This document shows positions 1 through 8,684 of a DNA stretch of 17,125 nt, one piece after another. Origin of the DNA: an uncultured Lysobacterales bacterium. GTDB taxonomy: Bacteria > Pseudomonadota > Gammaproteobacteria > Xanthomonadales > SZUA-36. The DNA lies in NCBI GenBank assembly GCA_937974465.1, contig CALJWY010000335.1, forward strand, positions 1 to 17,125, read 5' to 3'. Every line of letters starts with the position of its first letter. The stretch's first letter is position 1. Under the pieces are notes generated by a model. That model did no database searches. It worked only from the letters and a program-made list of their open reading frames with translations, and was not told where the DNA came from. The translations under genes were made by a program, and so were the position numbers.

Positions 1-518
1 TGCGACTGGCTGAACAAAAAGGGATGATTGCCACCTGCGGTCAGTTCCTTCGGCAGCCATTGCAGGGCAGATGCCGTGGGGTCGGTCTTGTAATGAATAT
101 TTACATGCAGCGTTTGTTGCTGATCGTGCCCGTCAGGCAGGCTGATTTTCAGGGCCTGGCCGAGCTCTGGATGTTCCTGGCTGTACTCAAAGGCAGCTTC
201 TATACCCGTTTCATCCGGGTCGCCCACCATTACGCGCTCGATGTGCAGGTCACGGGTGTCGAGGATGATATGGGTGGCAGTCGGATCCAGCCTGCGCATT
301 TCAAGGGTCGCCTGGCCACGCAATTCCTGCTGGTCAAAATCAACGCTCAGGTCAAGCCTGAGGTGGTCGGTAACAAACTGGTCAGAGTTGGCAAAGGAAA
401 AGTAATCATGGCTGATATCGAGCACCTTTGCCGCGATTGTTTCGGTTTCAGCAGGGTCATCATCCTGTGAGCAGGCAACAAGCATCAAGGACACCAACAA
501 TAGGGCAAACACGCGCAT
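1..518 (-). CDS. M1-family aminopeptidase lipoprotein, LTA4H-like (partial)
   Basis: Only the first 172 residues lie in the window; the gene continues past the left edge. Reading the minus strand from ATG at 518 gives a hydrophobic signal (residues 3-15) ending in the lipobox LVAC with Cys16, followed by an acidic linker, so an exported lipoprotein is predicted. The next part matches the N-terminal beta domain of M1 metallopeptidases of the leukotriene A4 hydrolase / cold-active aminopeptidase type: a DYFSFAN start, the block LRLDLSVDFDQQELRG, and near the edge an ALQWLPKEL...HPFLFSQSQ stretch that resembles the LTA4H signature (ALQWL...HPYLFSQCQ). The GxMEN and HExxH motifs of the catalytic domain lie outside the window, so catalysis cannot be confirmed. 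The gene is divergent from mtnA with a 123-nt gap. Family members cleave N-terminal amino acids from peptides with a zinc ion. Confidence 0.85.
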   Translation of the reverse strand, partial: MRVFALLLVSLMLVACSQDDDPAETETIAAKVLDISHDYFSFANSDQFVTDHLRLDLSVDFDQQELRGQATLEMRRLDPTATHIILDTRDLHIERVMVGDPDETGIEAAFEYSQEHPELGQALKISLPDGHDQQQTLHVNIHYKTDPTASALQWLPKELTAGGNHPFLFSQS

Positions 519-584
519 GATAAGGCAATCTCTGTTCTAAAGGAGTTGGCAAGTATAGAGAATTACCACGACAAGGTGCTACGA

Positions 585-619
585 TCACATGTAAGTTTCC
601 ATAATTCATTTTCACATGT
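585..619. repeat. Direct repeat TCACATGT upstream of mtnA
   Basis: The 8-mer TCACATGT occurs at 585-592 and at 612-619. Each copy contains the palindrome ACATGT, and the copies are 27 bp apart centre to centre. They flank a CATAAT that could serve as a -10 element (600-605), although no good -35 box is visible at the matching distance. The position in the mtnA leader would suit an operator or a coincidental repeat. Nothing in the window names a cognate regulator. Confidence 0.3.
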
Positions 620-641
620 CATTTTCCAGGGCGGTTCTCAA

Positions 642-1751
642 ATGAAGGTCAACGGCAAACCCTATCGCTCCATCTGGTTGAACAACAATGGCTGGGCGGT
701 GGATATCATTGACCAGACACGTCTGCCGCACGAGTTTGTTACCAGGACACTCGAAACCATGCAGGACGCAGCGCAAGCAATCAGCGTGATGCAGGTCAGG
801 GGCGCCCCTTTGATCGGCGCCACAGCCGCCTATGGGCTGGCGCTTGCGTTACACGCAGACGCAGGTGATACAAACTTGCGGTGGGCCTGCGAGACCCTGC
901 TCGCGACCCGGCCAACGGCCGTCAACCTGCGTTGGGCCCTGCAACGGATGGGTTTCGAATTGGAACGTCTGCCGGCTGATATGCGGGCTAAAAGGGCGTA
1001 TCAAATGGCCGCGGAAATCTGTAACGAAGATGTTGATATCAATCATGCGATTGGCCAGCATGGTATGGATGTTGTCCGCAATTTGTGGGACAAGAAACCG
1101 CCGGATGCCGAGACGTTCAATATATTGACACACTGCAATGCCGGCTGGCTGGCGACGGTGGACTGGGGCACGGCATTGTCCGTGATTTACCAGGCCCACG
1201 ACGACGGTATCCCGGTGCATGTCTGGGTGGATGAGACCCGGCCAAGAAACCAGGGGGCTGCGCTGACCGCCTGGGAGTTGGCAGCGCATGGGATTCCGCA
1301 TGATGTCATCGTCGACAATGCCGGCGGTCACCTGATGCAGCACGGCCTGGTGGACATGTGTATTACCGGCACTGACCGTACTGCGCGCAATGGAGATGTG
1401 TGCAACAAGATCGGGACATATCTCAAGGCATTGGCTGCATTTGATAATGACGTACCGTTCTATGTCGCCCTACCCGGTCCAACGATTGACTGGCAGATGG
1501 CGGACGGGGTCAATGGCATTCCGATTGAACAGCGGGACAGCCGTGAAGTGACCCATGTTGCCGGCAAAAATAATGACGGTCAGGTCGAATCCGTGCAGAT
1601 CACACCCGATGGTGTCAGTGCCCGCAACTATGCCTTCGACGTTACCCCGGCGCGCCTGGTTACTGGGCTGTTTACCGAGCGCGGGGTCTGTGAGGCATCG
1701 GAGTCCGGTTTGCTGGGGCTTTACCCGGAGCAAAAAGGACCGGGCAAATGA
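642..1751 (+). CDS. mtnA: S-methyl-5-thioribose-1-phosphate isomerase
   Basis: The protein (369 residues from ATG 642) is full length for the MtnA / eIF2B-related aldose-1-phosphate isomerase family. It converts methylthioribose-1-phosphate to methylthioribulose-1-phosphate; some relatives accept 5-deoxyribose-1-phosphate. Visible hallmarks are QVRGAPLIGA (51-60), LTHCNAG with the catalytic Cys165, VDETRPRNQG (197-205), and GTDR with the catalytic Asp245, followed by NGDVCNKIGT. The open frame extends upstream to a TTG at 546, but those 32 extra codons do not resemble the family, and MKVNGKPYRSI is a typical MtnA start. AGGGCGG about 8 nt upstream is a plausible ribosome-binding site. The stop overlaps the aldolase start by 4 nt (ATGA), so the two are co-translated. 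No mtnP, mtnN, mtnK or later methionine-salvage gene (mtnB, C, D, E) is visible nearby. Confidence 0.93.
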   Translation: MKVNGKPYRSIWLNNNGWAVDIIDQTRLPHEFVTRTLETMQDAAQAISVMQVRGAPLIGATAAYGLALALHADAGDTNLRWACETLLATRPTAVNLRWALQRMGFELERLPADMRAKRAYQMAAEICNEDVDINHAIGQHGMDVVRNLWDKKPPDAETFNILTHCNAGWLATVDWGTALSVIYQAHDDGIPVHVWVDETRPRNQGAALTAWELAAHGIPHDVIVDNAGGHLMQHGLVDMCITGTDRTARNGDVCNKIGTYLKALAAFDNDVPFYVALPGPTIDWQMADGVNGIPIEQRDSREVTHVAGKNNDGQVESVQITPDGVSARNYAFDVTPARLVTGLFTERGVCEASESGLLGLYPEQKGPGK

Positions 1752-2386
1752 CTGAAACCGCAAGGCAACAATTGATAGATGCTGCAATTGCCATGAACGC
1801 CAGTGGTTTGAACCAGGGGGCCTCCGGAAACCTGAGCATTCGCTCCGATGAAGGCATGCTGATCACGCCTTCCGGCATGGCATATGACAGTTTATCGGTA
1901 CATGACATTGTATGGATGGATCTTGATGGCAACTGCCAGGGCCGGCGCAAACCTTCGACGGAGTGGCATTTCCATGCAGCCATTTATCAGCAGTACAGCC
2001 AGGCCAATGCCATTTTGCACGCCCATCCGGTTAATTGCACTGCGCTGGCCTGCCTGGGCAAGGGCATACCGGCATTTCATTACATGGTGGCCATGGCGGG
2101 AGGCAAGGATATCCGCTGTGCAGACTATGCCACCTTTGGCACGACCGAGCTTTCAGACCACGTTCTCAAGGCATTGCAGGACCGCAAAGCCTGCCTGATG
2201 GCCCACCATGGCCTGACCTGTTTTGAGAAAGACCTGCCACGGGTTTTGGCCCTGGCGATTGAGGTCGAACACCTGGCCGCGGTGTATGGCCGCATCCTGG
2301 CTATGGACAAAGCGAGTTTGCTGGATGATGCTGAAATGGACGTGGTGCTGGAGAAATTCAGGACTTATGGCGTACAGGAAACATAG
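1748..2386 (+). CDS. Class II aldolase (FucA-like), likely 5-substituted ribulose-1-phosphate aldolase
   Basis: The 212-residue protein is full length for class II aldolase/adducin enzymes. It tracks L-fuculose-1-phosphate aldolase closely: GNLSIR (28-33), ITPSGMAYDSL (39-49), PSTEWHFH with the putative catalytic Glu72, the zinc ligands HAH (His91, His93), the block HYMVAMAGG (111-119), YATFGT, and HHGL with the third zinc ligand His154. A C-terminal KFRTYG is also FucA-like. Such enzymes split ketose-1-phosphates into DHAP and an aldehyde. Because it overlaps mtnA by 4 nt and no fucose genes are present, the best inference is an Ald2/DrdA-type enzyme acting on methylthioribulose-1-phosphate or 5-deoxyribulose-1-phosphate. 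MtnB dehydratase belongs to the same superfamily, but the sequence reads as aldolase-like. Substrate assignment is inference; the fold is secure. Confidence 0.88.
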   Translation: MTETARQQLIDAAIAMNASGLNQGASGNLSIRSDEGMLITPSGMAYDSLSVHDIVWMDLDGNCQGRRKPSTEWHFHAAIYQQYSQANAILHAHPVNCTALACLGKGIPAFHYMVAMAGGKDIRCADYATFGTTELSDHVLKALQDRKACLMAHHGLTCFEKDLPRVLALAIEVEHLAAVYGRILAMDKASLLDDAEMDVVLEKFRTYGVQET

Positions 2387-2462
2387 CCGGTTCTGATGGT
2401 ATAACGGGCAGCGGCGATTTCAGCGCACGGGCCTTGCACGCTAAAGTTCGCAATCAGTGCTT

Positions 2463-3749
2463 TTATATTTCGTTCAGAACTTCCCCAAGCTTTTGTAATA
2501 ATAAATCCGCATTATCCTTTGAAAATACCAGCGGCGGGCGAATTTTCAGGACATTGTCATAAGCACCCGTTGAATTGATCAGAACACCGCGCTCCCTGAG
2601 CAAGTTAACCGCCTTGTTGGTTTTGGCAGTGGCCGGCTCACGGCTTTCCCTGTCACGCACGATATCGATACCTAAAAACAGGCCGCTGCCTCTAATATCG
2701 CCAATCAAGCTGTTATTTTCTGCTATATTCTTTAAACCCCTGATTAGATGTTCGCCGACATTCAGCGCATTTGCTTGTAAATTTTGCCGCTCAACCACGT
2801 CCAGCACGGCGAGTGCTGCCGCACAGGCAACCGGGGTGCCAGCAAAGGTGTTGAAGTAATGGGAGTGTTGCTGAAAAGCCTCTATAACCTCTTCTGTCGT
2901 CACCAATGCCGAGATTGGGTAGCCGTTGCCCATGGGTTTGCCCATGGTGGCGATATCCGGCACAACCCCATGGCTGTCAAAACCCCAGAAATGAGTACCG
3001 AGACGGCCAAAACCGGGCTGCACTTCATCGGCGATAAACAAACCACCAGCCTGGCGGACAATATCAACGGCTTTTCCGAGGTAACCGGGTGGCACGGTCG
3101 GCAGTCCTTCGTTGGAGAAAATGGTATCGACAATAAATGCTGCCGGACGATGGCCGTTCCGGGCCAGTTTTTCTATGGCAATACGCAAGTGGCCGGCGTA
3201 TTTGTCAGCGGCCTCAGCATCATCTGCGTATAAACCCCGAAAACTGTCCGGTGCAGGCACGGTGACGATATTGTCGCCGCGCTTTTCGCTGGTTTGGTAA
3301 CAGGTTGTGATCTGCGCGATTTGCCAGGATGTTCCATGGTAGGCATGGTCGGTGACAATCATGCCGCTGGCGCCGGTTTTGGCTCGTGCCAGTCTTAAGG
3401 CCAGTTCATTGGCCTCGGTGCCGGTGCAGGCAAACATGGCGATATCAAGACCATCGGGAAATTTCGCTGTCAGTTTTTCGGCATAGTCGAGGACGCCTTC
3501 ATGCAGGTAACGGGTATGCGTATTCAATACCTGCGCCTGTGAACAAATTGCCTCGACCACGCGTGGATGACAATGACCCACATGTGGCACGTTGTTATAA
3601 ACATCCAGGTATTTATTGCCATCCGAGTCAAACAGCCAGACACCCTCGCCACGCACGATGTGAACCGGCTTGTCGTAAAACAGGCGATACGCTTTACCAA
3701 GCAGTTTTTCACGTCGGTTCACCAGCAGTTTGGTTTTAGAGGGTTCCAT
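2463..3749 (-). CDS. Class III PLP enzyme, ammonia-phospholyase type (ETNPPL/PHYKPL-like)
   Basis: This 428-residue fold-type I PLP enzyme is annotated as a class III aminotransferase by family. Hallmarks are the N-terminal VPHVGHCHP (54-62), the phosphate-binding stretch TGTEANELALRLAR (109-122), DHAYHG (134-139), DEVQPGFGR with the PLP-binding Asp241, and MGKPMGNGYP with the Schiff-base Lys271. The combination HVGHCHP, DEVQ.GFGR.GTHFWGF and MGKPMGNG is characteristic of the AGXT2L group: ethanolamine-phosphate phospho-lyase and 5-phosphohydroxylysine phospho-lyase. These eliminate ammonia and phosphate rather than transaminate. GAGGA lies 6 nt before the ATG. The kinase gene ends 29 nt upstream on the same strand, so the kinase probably makes the phosphorylated substrate. 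Ordinary transaminase activity, such as alanine-glyoxylate, remains possible. Confidence 0.88.
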   Translation of the reverse strand: MEPSKTKLLVNRREKLLGKAYRLFYDKPVHIVRGEGVWLFDSDGNKYLDVYNNVPHVGHCHPRVVEAICSQAQVLNTHTRYLHEGVLDYAEKLTAKFPDGLDIAMFACTGTEANELALRLARAKTGASGMIVTDHAYHGTSWQIAQITTCYQTSEKRGDNIVTVPAPDSFRGLYADDAEAADKYAGHLRIAIEKLARNGHRPAAFIVDTIFSNEGLPTVPPGYLGKAVDIVRQAGGLFIADEVQPGFGRLGTHFWGFDSHGVVPDIATMGKPMGNGYPISALVTTEEVIEAFQQHSHYFNTFAGTPVACAAALAVLDVVERQNLQANALNVGEHLIRGLKNIAENNSLIGDIRGSGLFLGIDIVRDRESREPATAKTNKAVNLLRERGVLINSTGAYDNVLKIRPPLVFSKDNADLLLQKLGEVLNEI

Positions 3750-3778
3750 GAATCGTCCTCGTCAATGTGCCAATTAAT

Positions 3779-4837
3779 TCACGCGGGAAAACAGGCGTTG
3801 TGAATACGCGCTGTTTCGGTATCAGGATCCTGCTTTTGCAGGTTGATCAGGAAGGTCTTTGCGGATGCATAACTGACCATCAGGTAGTCCCTGTTCTCCG
3901 GGAACAGGCGTACCCGGTAGGAACCGATTAGCAAGCTGGTGACCAGGCGTGTCCTGATCAGGTCACCGAGCAGGCTCACTTCAAGCGATTCCAGCGGACG
4001 CACTTGATGATAGGCGGCAATCATCGGCAATGCCCCCTTTAGTGGATCTTCACCCGCAGCGAGTTGATAGGCGCACGCAATTCCCAGGTCAAAGATCAAC
4101 GGGGATTTAACCATGTCTCCAAAATCGATAATCCCGCTGATGTGGTCTGGTTGTTCCCTGTTCACCAACACGTTACCGGGATGCATATCACTGTGGATGA
4201 CCTGGCTGCGCAGCTTGCTCATGAACGGCATTACCCGTGCATCAAAACGGTCCAGTGTCTGCTCCATCAACAACTTGAGATCAACGTCCTCGATGTAGAC
4301 CAGTAAATCACGTAGCGTGGTGGCCTGTTTCATGTCCCATAACGAAAGTGGGTTTGAGCCAGGATGTTCAAAACCCTGCAGGGCCTTACCCAATCTCGCC
4401 AACACCCGGCCCATTTTTGCGGCCATATCTGTATTGCTGGCGACACTTTCCAGCTCAATGCCTTCCAGCCAGCTCAAAACACGGACAAAGTGCGTTTCTC
4501 CGGCATGTCTCACACGGTAGTGCAGCTGTCCATCCATGCCGGGAATCACCCTGGGCAAAGGGAGGGCGGGGTCCCGGGCAGCAACATGCAGCAAGGCCTG
4601 GTTCTGAAAATCAATCACCTCTAGCTGCTCAGCACTGTTGGAAAACTTGATCACAAACCGTCTGCCGTCATCTGCCTCCAGGCGAAAATTCTGGTCACGC
4701 TCGCTGACCAGCAAGTGAGCTCGTGCATGGATCTGAAAATGATCTGCGGCAATTACCTCTGTTTCAAAAGCAGATAAGGCCGGCGGGGTCGTGGTTAGCA
4801 TGGACTGCATACTTGCCTGGATTGATTCTGAGCTCAT
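3779..4837 (-). CDS. APH-family kinase, hydroxylysine-kinase-like
   Basis: The protein (352 residues from ATG 4837) has a protein-kinase-like APH fold. Visible motifs are the ATP-binding lysine in FVIKFSN (Lys64), the catalytic Brenner motif IHSDMHPGN (His215, Asp217, Asn222) and the Mg-binding DFGD (238-241). The C-terminal YRVRLFPENRDYLM resembles the end of eukaryotic hydroxylysine kinase (HYKK/AGPHD1), and the early ERDQNF block fits the same family. It is followed after 29 nt by the phospho-lyase-type PLP enzyme; related bacterial proteins are known in which APH and class III aminotransferase domains are fused. The start is uncertain. A TTG at 4885 would add 16 residues, and neither it nor the ATG has a clear Shine-Dalgarno sequence. 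Aminoglycoside resistance is unlikely, and methylthioribose kinase (MtnK) is a less likely alternative. Confidence 0.82.
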   Translation of the reverse strand: MSSESIQASMQSMLTTTPPALSAFETEVIAADHFQIHARAHLLVSERDQNFRLEADDGRRFVIKFSNSAEQLEVIDFQNQALLHVAARDPALPLPRVIPGMDGQLHYRVRHAGETHFVRVLSWLEGIELESVASNTDMAAKMGRVLARLGKALQGFEHPGSNPLSLWDMKQATTLRDLLVYIEDVDLKLLMEQTLDRFDARVMPFMSKLRSQVIHSDMHPGNVLVNREQPDHISGIIDFGDMVKSPLIFDLGIACAYQLAAGEDPLKGALPMIAAYHQVRPLESLEVSLLGDLIRTRLVTSLLIGSYRVRLFPENRDYLMVSYASAKTFLINLQKQDPDTETARIHNACFPA

Positions 4838-4928
4838 GACACAAGGGTAATTGAATTGTTTCTGCTTTATTAGCTCTAAATTCAATTAGAATCAAATACA
4901 GGATGACAAAGCAAAAGGTCGTGTAAGT

Positions 4929-6989
4929 ATGAATAAGTTCTTGAAATGGTTGATCGCCGTTGTTGCCGTCATGGCAATCATGATCGTTATTATGGCCGTT
5001 GTAATACCAAAGATATTTGACCCCAATAACTACAAGGAAAAAATTCGCACGGCTGTGCTGGAGGAAACCGGGCGTGAGCTGACCATCGGCGGGGAGATGG
5101 AATGGAGTGTGTTTCCTACCATCGGCCTGGACCTCAACAGCCTGAGTTTGAGCGACCGCGAGGGCTTTACCGATCAGCCGATGTTACAGGTTACTGAGGC
5201 GACGGTATCAGTGAATCTGATACCACTTTTGAGTAAAAGAATTGAAGTGGGGCAAATCAGCTTGAATGGTGTCTCGGTTTACCTGCGTGAAAATGCAGCC
5301 GGTCAGAATAACTGGGAAGACCTCACCGGCGCCTCAAGCGCTGGCGCCGTGGCTGACTCTGCAATCGTGTCGGAAGTACAGCTTAGCAATGGCGAAGTCG
5401 CCCTGCACAACGTCAGCAGAAGCATCAACATGGAAAATTTCAGCGGAAGTATTCCTGCCGCTGGACTGGCGCAGGCCTTTGAGCTTGAGGGCAGCCTGTC
5501 TGTGAACCTGGTACAGGAAGCGGTTGCAGGTATCGTGCAGTTTGGCGGGTTGGTGCAACCCGCAAGCAATGGCAAGTGGCTCGGAATCGAAGGTATAGAT
5601 GTTTCTTTTAAAGGCAGGCAAGGGTCTGCCGACGATGGGATCCCGCTGGAAGTGAACATGACGGCGAATGCGGAGGTTGATCTTGCCAGCGACCAGGCAA
5701 ACCTGTCAGGTTTCATCTTCCGGTTTTTTGATATGGCCATCAATGGTGATCTCAAGGTAACGTCACTCACTAACGGGCCTTCGTATGCGGGCGATTTCCA
5801 GTTGCCGGAATTCAGTCCCAGGGCATTGCTCAAAAGCCTGGGCATGGAAGCGCCTGATACGGCAGATAGTGCTGCGCTGACAAAAATGTCGGGCAATTTG
5901 AGCATTGCGGGAGGGCCCGGAATAATCAGTGCGCAGAATCTGACCCTGAAGCTCGACAAGTCGACATTTACTGGCAATTTCGACATCAAGGGTTCTGACA
6001 ACCCTGTACTGGCATACAGCTTTAAAATCGACCGATTGAACCTTGATGACTATTCACCCGTTTCCACTACAGCAGAAACGGAAAAAACCGGTGAAAATAG
6101 CGCCGAGCCCATCCAGGCTTTCGGGATCTTTTTTGTTCTACCTGGCGGTGGTGATTTGAGCATTGCTGAACTGGTGGCATCAGGGTTGACCATTACAGAT
6201 ATCAATGTCACAACAAGTGCTGATGTGAATACCCTGCGCATGATCCCGATCAGCGCCACGCTCTACGGCGGGCAACAGCAGGGTGATATCAAAATTGATA
6301 TCAGCGGCAATCGGCCCATCCTGACAACCAACCAGGTTTTGACAGGCGTTCAGTTAGAGAAACTGCTGGCAGACCTGACCGGCGAGGCCAGGTTGCAGGG
6401 TACCGGTGATTTCTACATGAAAATACGTTCTGATATCAGCAGTTCGGACACGGCCCGGCGCAGCCTGTCGGGAGATATTGGTCTGTCTGTCCTCGACGGT
6501 GCTGTGATCGGAATTGATGTCAAGGAAACCATCGGCGCGATTGCCTCGGCGCTCGGTAAGCAGAGTAGTACAGCTAGTAATGAGCAGGTGAAAAAAACTG
6601 AGTTTGCCGAATTTATTGTCACCGGAATCATAGACAAGGGAATACTGAGCAGCGACGACCTGATGCTGCAATCACCAATCTTGTCCGCAACTGGAAAGGG
6701 CACCGTTAACCTGGTCAATGAAACGGTTAACTACACTCTCAATCCCGTGGTCTCCGATGTGGGAGTGGCAGGTGCTGAAAAGATCAGTGGTGTACCCATC
6801 CCGATCAAGATCACTGGCAGTCTTTATGAGCCCGATATTTCAGTGGACGTGATAGCGGGGTTGACCGGATCGCAAAAGGCAAAGCTTGATCAGAAAAAAG
6901 ATGAGCTGGCCGGTTCATTGTTGGACAAGGTATTTGGTAGCAAAAAAGACAAGAAAAAGAATAAGAAAAAGGACGATAGCGGCGGGTGA
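4929..6989 (+). CDS. AsmA family protein
   Basis: The 686-residue protein has an N-terminal membrane anchor (about residues 7-29) with only a short basic segment before it, so the bulk should lie in the periplasm. The next block, IFDPNNYKEKIRTAVLEET followed by GRELTIGGEMEWSVFPTIG, is the typical AsmA N-terminal signature. The C-terminal third carries the AsmA repeat-like segment with LTGEARLQGTGDF (about 480-492) and LSGDIGLSVLDGAV (about 513-526), then SPILSATGKGTVNLVNETVNYTL. It ends in a lysine-rich tail (KKDKKKNKKKDD). AsmA-like proteins (AsmA, YhdP, TamB, YicH) are tied to phospholipid movement and outer-membrane homeostasis; the specific role here is not known. AAAGG lies 10 nt before the ATG. 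It is divergent from the kinase and appears monocistronic. Confidence 0.9.
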   Translation: MNKFLKWLIAVVAVMAIMIVIMAVVIPKIFDPNNYKEKIRTAVLEETGRELTIGGEMEWSVFPTIGLDLNSLSLSDREGFTDQPMLQVTEATVSVNLIPLLSKRIEVGQISLNGVSVYLRENAAGQNNWEDLTGASSAGAVADSAIVSEVQLSNGEVALHNVSRSINMENFSGSIPAAGLAQAFELEGSLSVNLVQEAVAGIVQFGGLVQPASNGKWLGIEGIDVSFKGRQGSADDGIPLEVNMTANAEVDLASDQANLSGFIFRFFDMAINGDLKVTSLTNGPSYAGDFQLPEFSPRALLKSLGMEAPDTADSAALTKMSGNLSIAGGPGIISAQNLTLKLDKSTFTGNFDIKGSDNPVLAYSFKIDRLNLDDYSPVSTTAETEKTGENSAEPIQAFGIFFVLPGGGDLSIAELVASGLTITDINVTTSADVNTLRMIPISATLYGGQQQGDIKIDISGNRPILTTNQVLTGVQLEKLLADLTGEARLQGTGDFYMKIRSDISSSDTARRSLSGDIGLSVLDGAVIGIDVKETIGAIASALGKQSSTASNEQVKKTEFAEFIVTGIIDKGILSSDDLMLQSPILSATGKGTVNLVNETVNYTLNPVVSDVGVAGAEKISGVPIPIKITGSLYEPDISVDVIAGLTGSQKAKLDQKKDELAGSLLDKVFGSKKDKKKNKKKDDSGG

Positions 6990-7065
6990 TAACCGGGTTA
7001 TTAAGCCCAACCCGTAAGCTTTTACCCGCTCATTGTCTGAACGTAAAAAGGACTGCGTTCGAGAT

Positions 7066-7110
7066 CCCGCCGGTTTCTCTCCCCTGGTGACACCAGGGGA
7101 GAGAAGCGGG
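7066..7110. repeat. Near-perfect 15-bp inverted repeat in the convergent gap
   Basis: The arms at 7075-7089 (TTCTCTCCCCTGGTG) and 7091-7105 are exact reverse complements around a single A at 7090. The stem extends outward with CCCGC (7066-7070) against GCGGG (7106-7110), leaving a 4-nt one-sided bulge at 7071-7074. It lies between the convergent ends of the AsmA gene and rhlE, where a bidirectional transcription stop is expected, but no T-run follows directly on either strand. As RNA it would form a very stable hairpin, possibly a Rho-independent-like stop, an mRNA 3'-end stabiliser or a REP-like element. The rest of the 167-nt gap shows only a weak 6-bp hairpin at 6994-7014 and no gene. Confidence 0.7.
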
Positions 7111-7156
7111 AAGCAACAATAATAATTCGTTAAATTACTGCTGGCAGGAATATCAA

Positions 7157-8431
<1,275 letters not shown>

Positions 8432-8515
8432 GTATGAATTTACTCCGGGATCACCCTGTCCAAATTCAATGATTCATTCATTGATTGGGTCGGTCCGGGC
8501 TGATCTTTGATGGTG

Positions 8516-8572
8516 TCCAATACCTGCGAAAGTGCAGATCTTGGATATCTGGCACAGACCGAAGCGTGCCAG
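8516..8572 (-). promoter_or_regulatory. Two hairpins in the putative rhlE leader
   Basis: Two adjacent inverted repeats lie 85-140 nt before the rhlE start. One spans 8516-8545: TCCAA and CTGC pair with GCAG and TTGGA around a GAAAGT loop, with a 3x3 internal loop. The other spans 8549-8572: CTGGCAC pairs with GTGCCAG around a 10-nt loop. If transcription starts near 8576, as the promoter candidate suggests, the 7-bp hairpin would sit at the very 5' end of the mRNA. Structured leaders are known to control some RNA helicase genes; that role here is inference. No small open frame of note is visible. Confidence 0.4.
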
Positions 8573-8582
8573 GACGGCGCGA

Positions 8583-8612
8583 ACTATAACAATCTATAAC
8601 ATGACAATACAA
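8583..8612 (-). promoter_or_regulatory. Candidate sigma70 promoter for rhlE
   Basis: On the minus strand TTGTAT (8612-8607) and TATAGT (8588-8583) are separated by 18 nt, giving a predicted start near 8576 and a leader of about 145 nt. The -35 has four and the -10 five of six consensus bases. No other evidence supports it. Confidence 0.4.
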
Positions 8613-8630
8613 CAACTAATTCGCTAAGAT
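8601..8630 (+). promoter_or_regulatory. Candidate sigma70 promoter for mscL
   Basis: ATGACA (8601-8606) and TAAGAT (8625-8630) are 18 nt apart on the plus strand, about 55 nt before the mscL start. This -35 region overlaps the -35 of the candidate rhlE promoter on the other strand, so the two could compete for polymerase. The match is moderate. Confidence 0.35.
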
Positions 8631-8684
8631 CATGATGTCTCGAATTTTTTGAGGCAGGAAAACTTCAAAACAAGGGAGATTATT

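Noticed and set aside
24..470. 148-codon plus-strand open frame opposite the M1 peptidase
   Set aside because: It is antisense to a gene with clear family features and a signal peptide, and its product shows no recognisable motif.
3779..4885. Kinase as an aminoglycoside-resistance gene or methylthioribose kinase near mtnA
   Set aside because: The C-terminal sequence and coupling to the PLP phospho-lyase fit the hydroxylysine-kinase group better, and it is on the opposite strand from mtnA in a separate operon.
5303..6001. 232-codon minus-strand open frame inside the AsmA gene
   Set aside because: Its translation is low-complexity Ser/Pro/Leu with no motif, while the opposite strand encodes a convincing AsmA protein.
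6994..7014. CGGGTT...AACCCG hairpin after the AsmA stop
   Set aside because: The stem is only 6 bp with a 9-nt loop and no following T-run; it is too weak to call as a terminator.
7042..7075. GTTCGAGATCC stretch resembling a tRNA T-loop
   Set aside because: The T-loop has an extra base, the flanks do not form a T-stem or acceptor stem, and no anticodon arm lies upstream.
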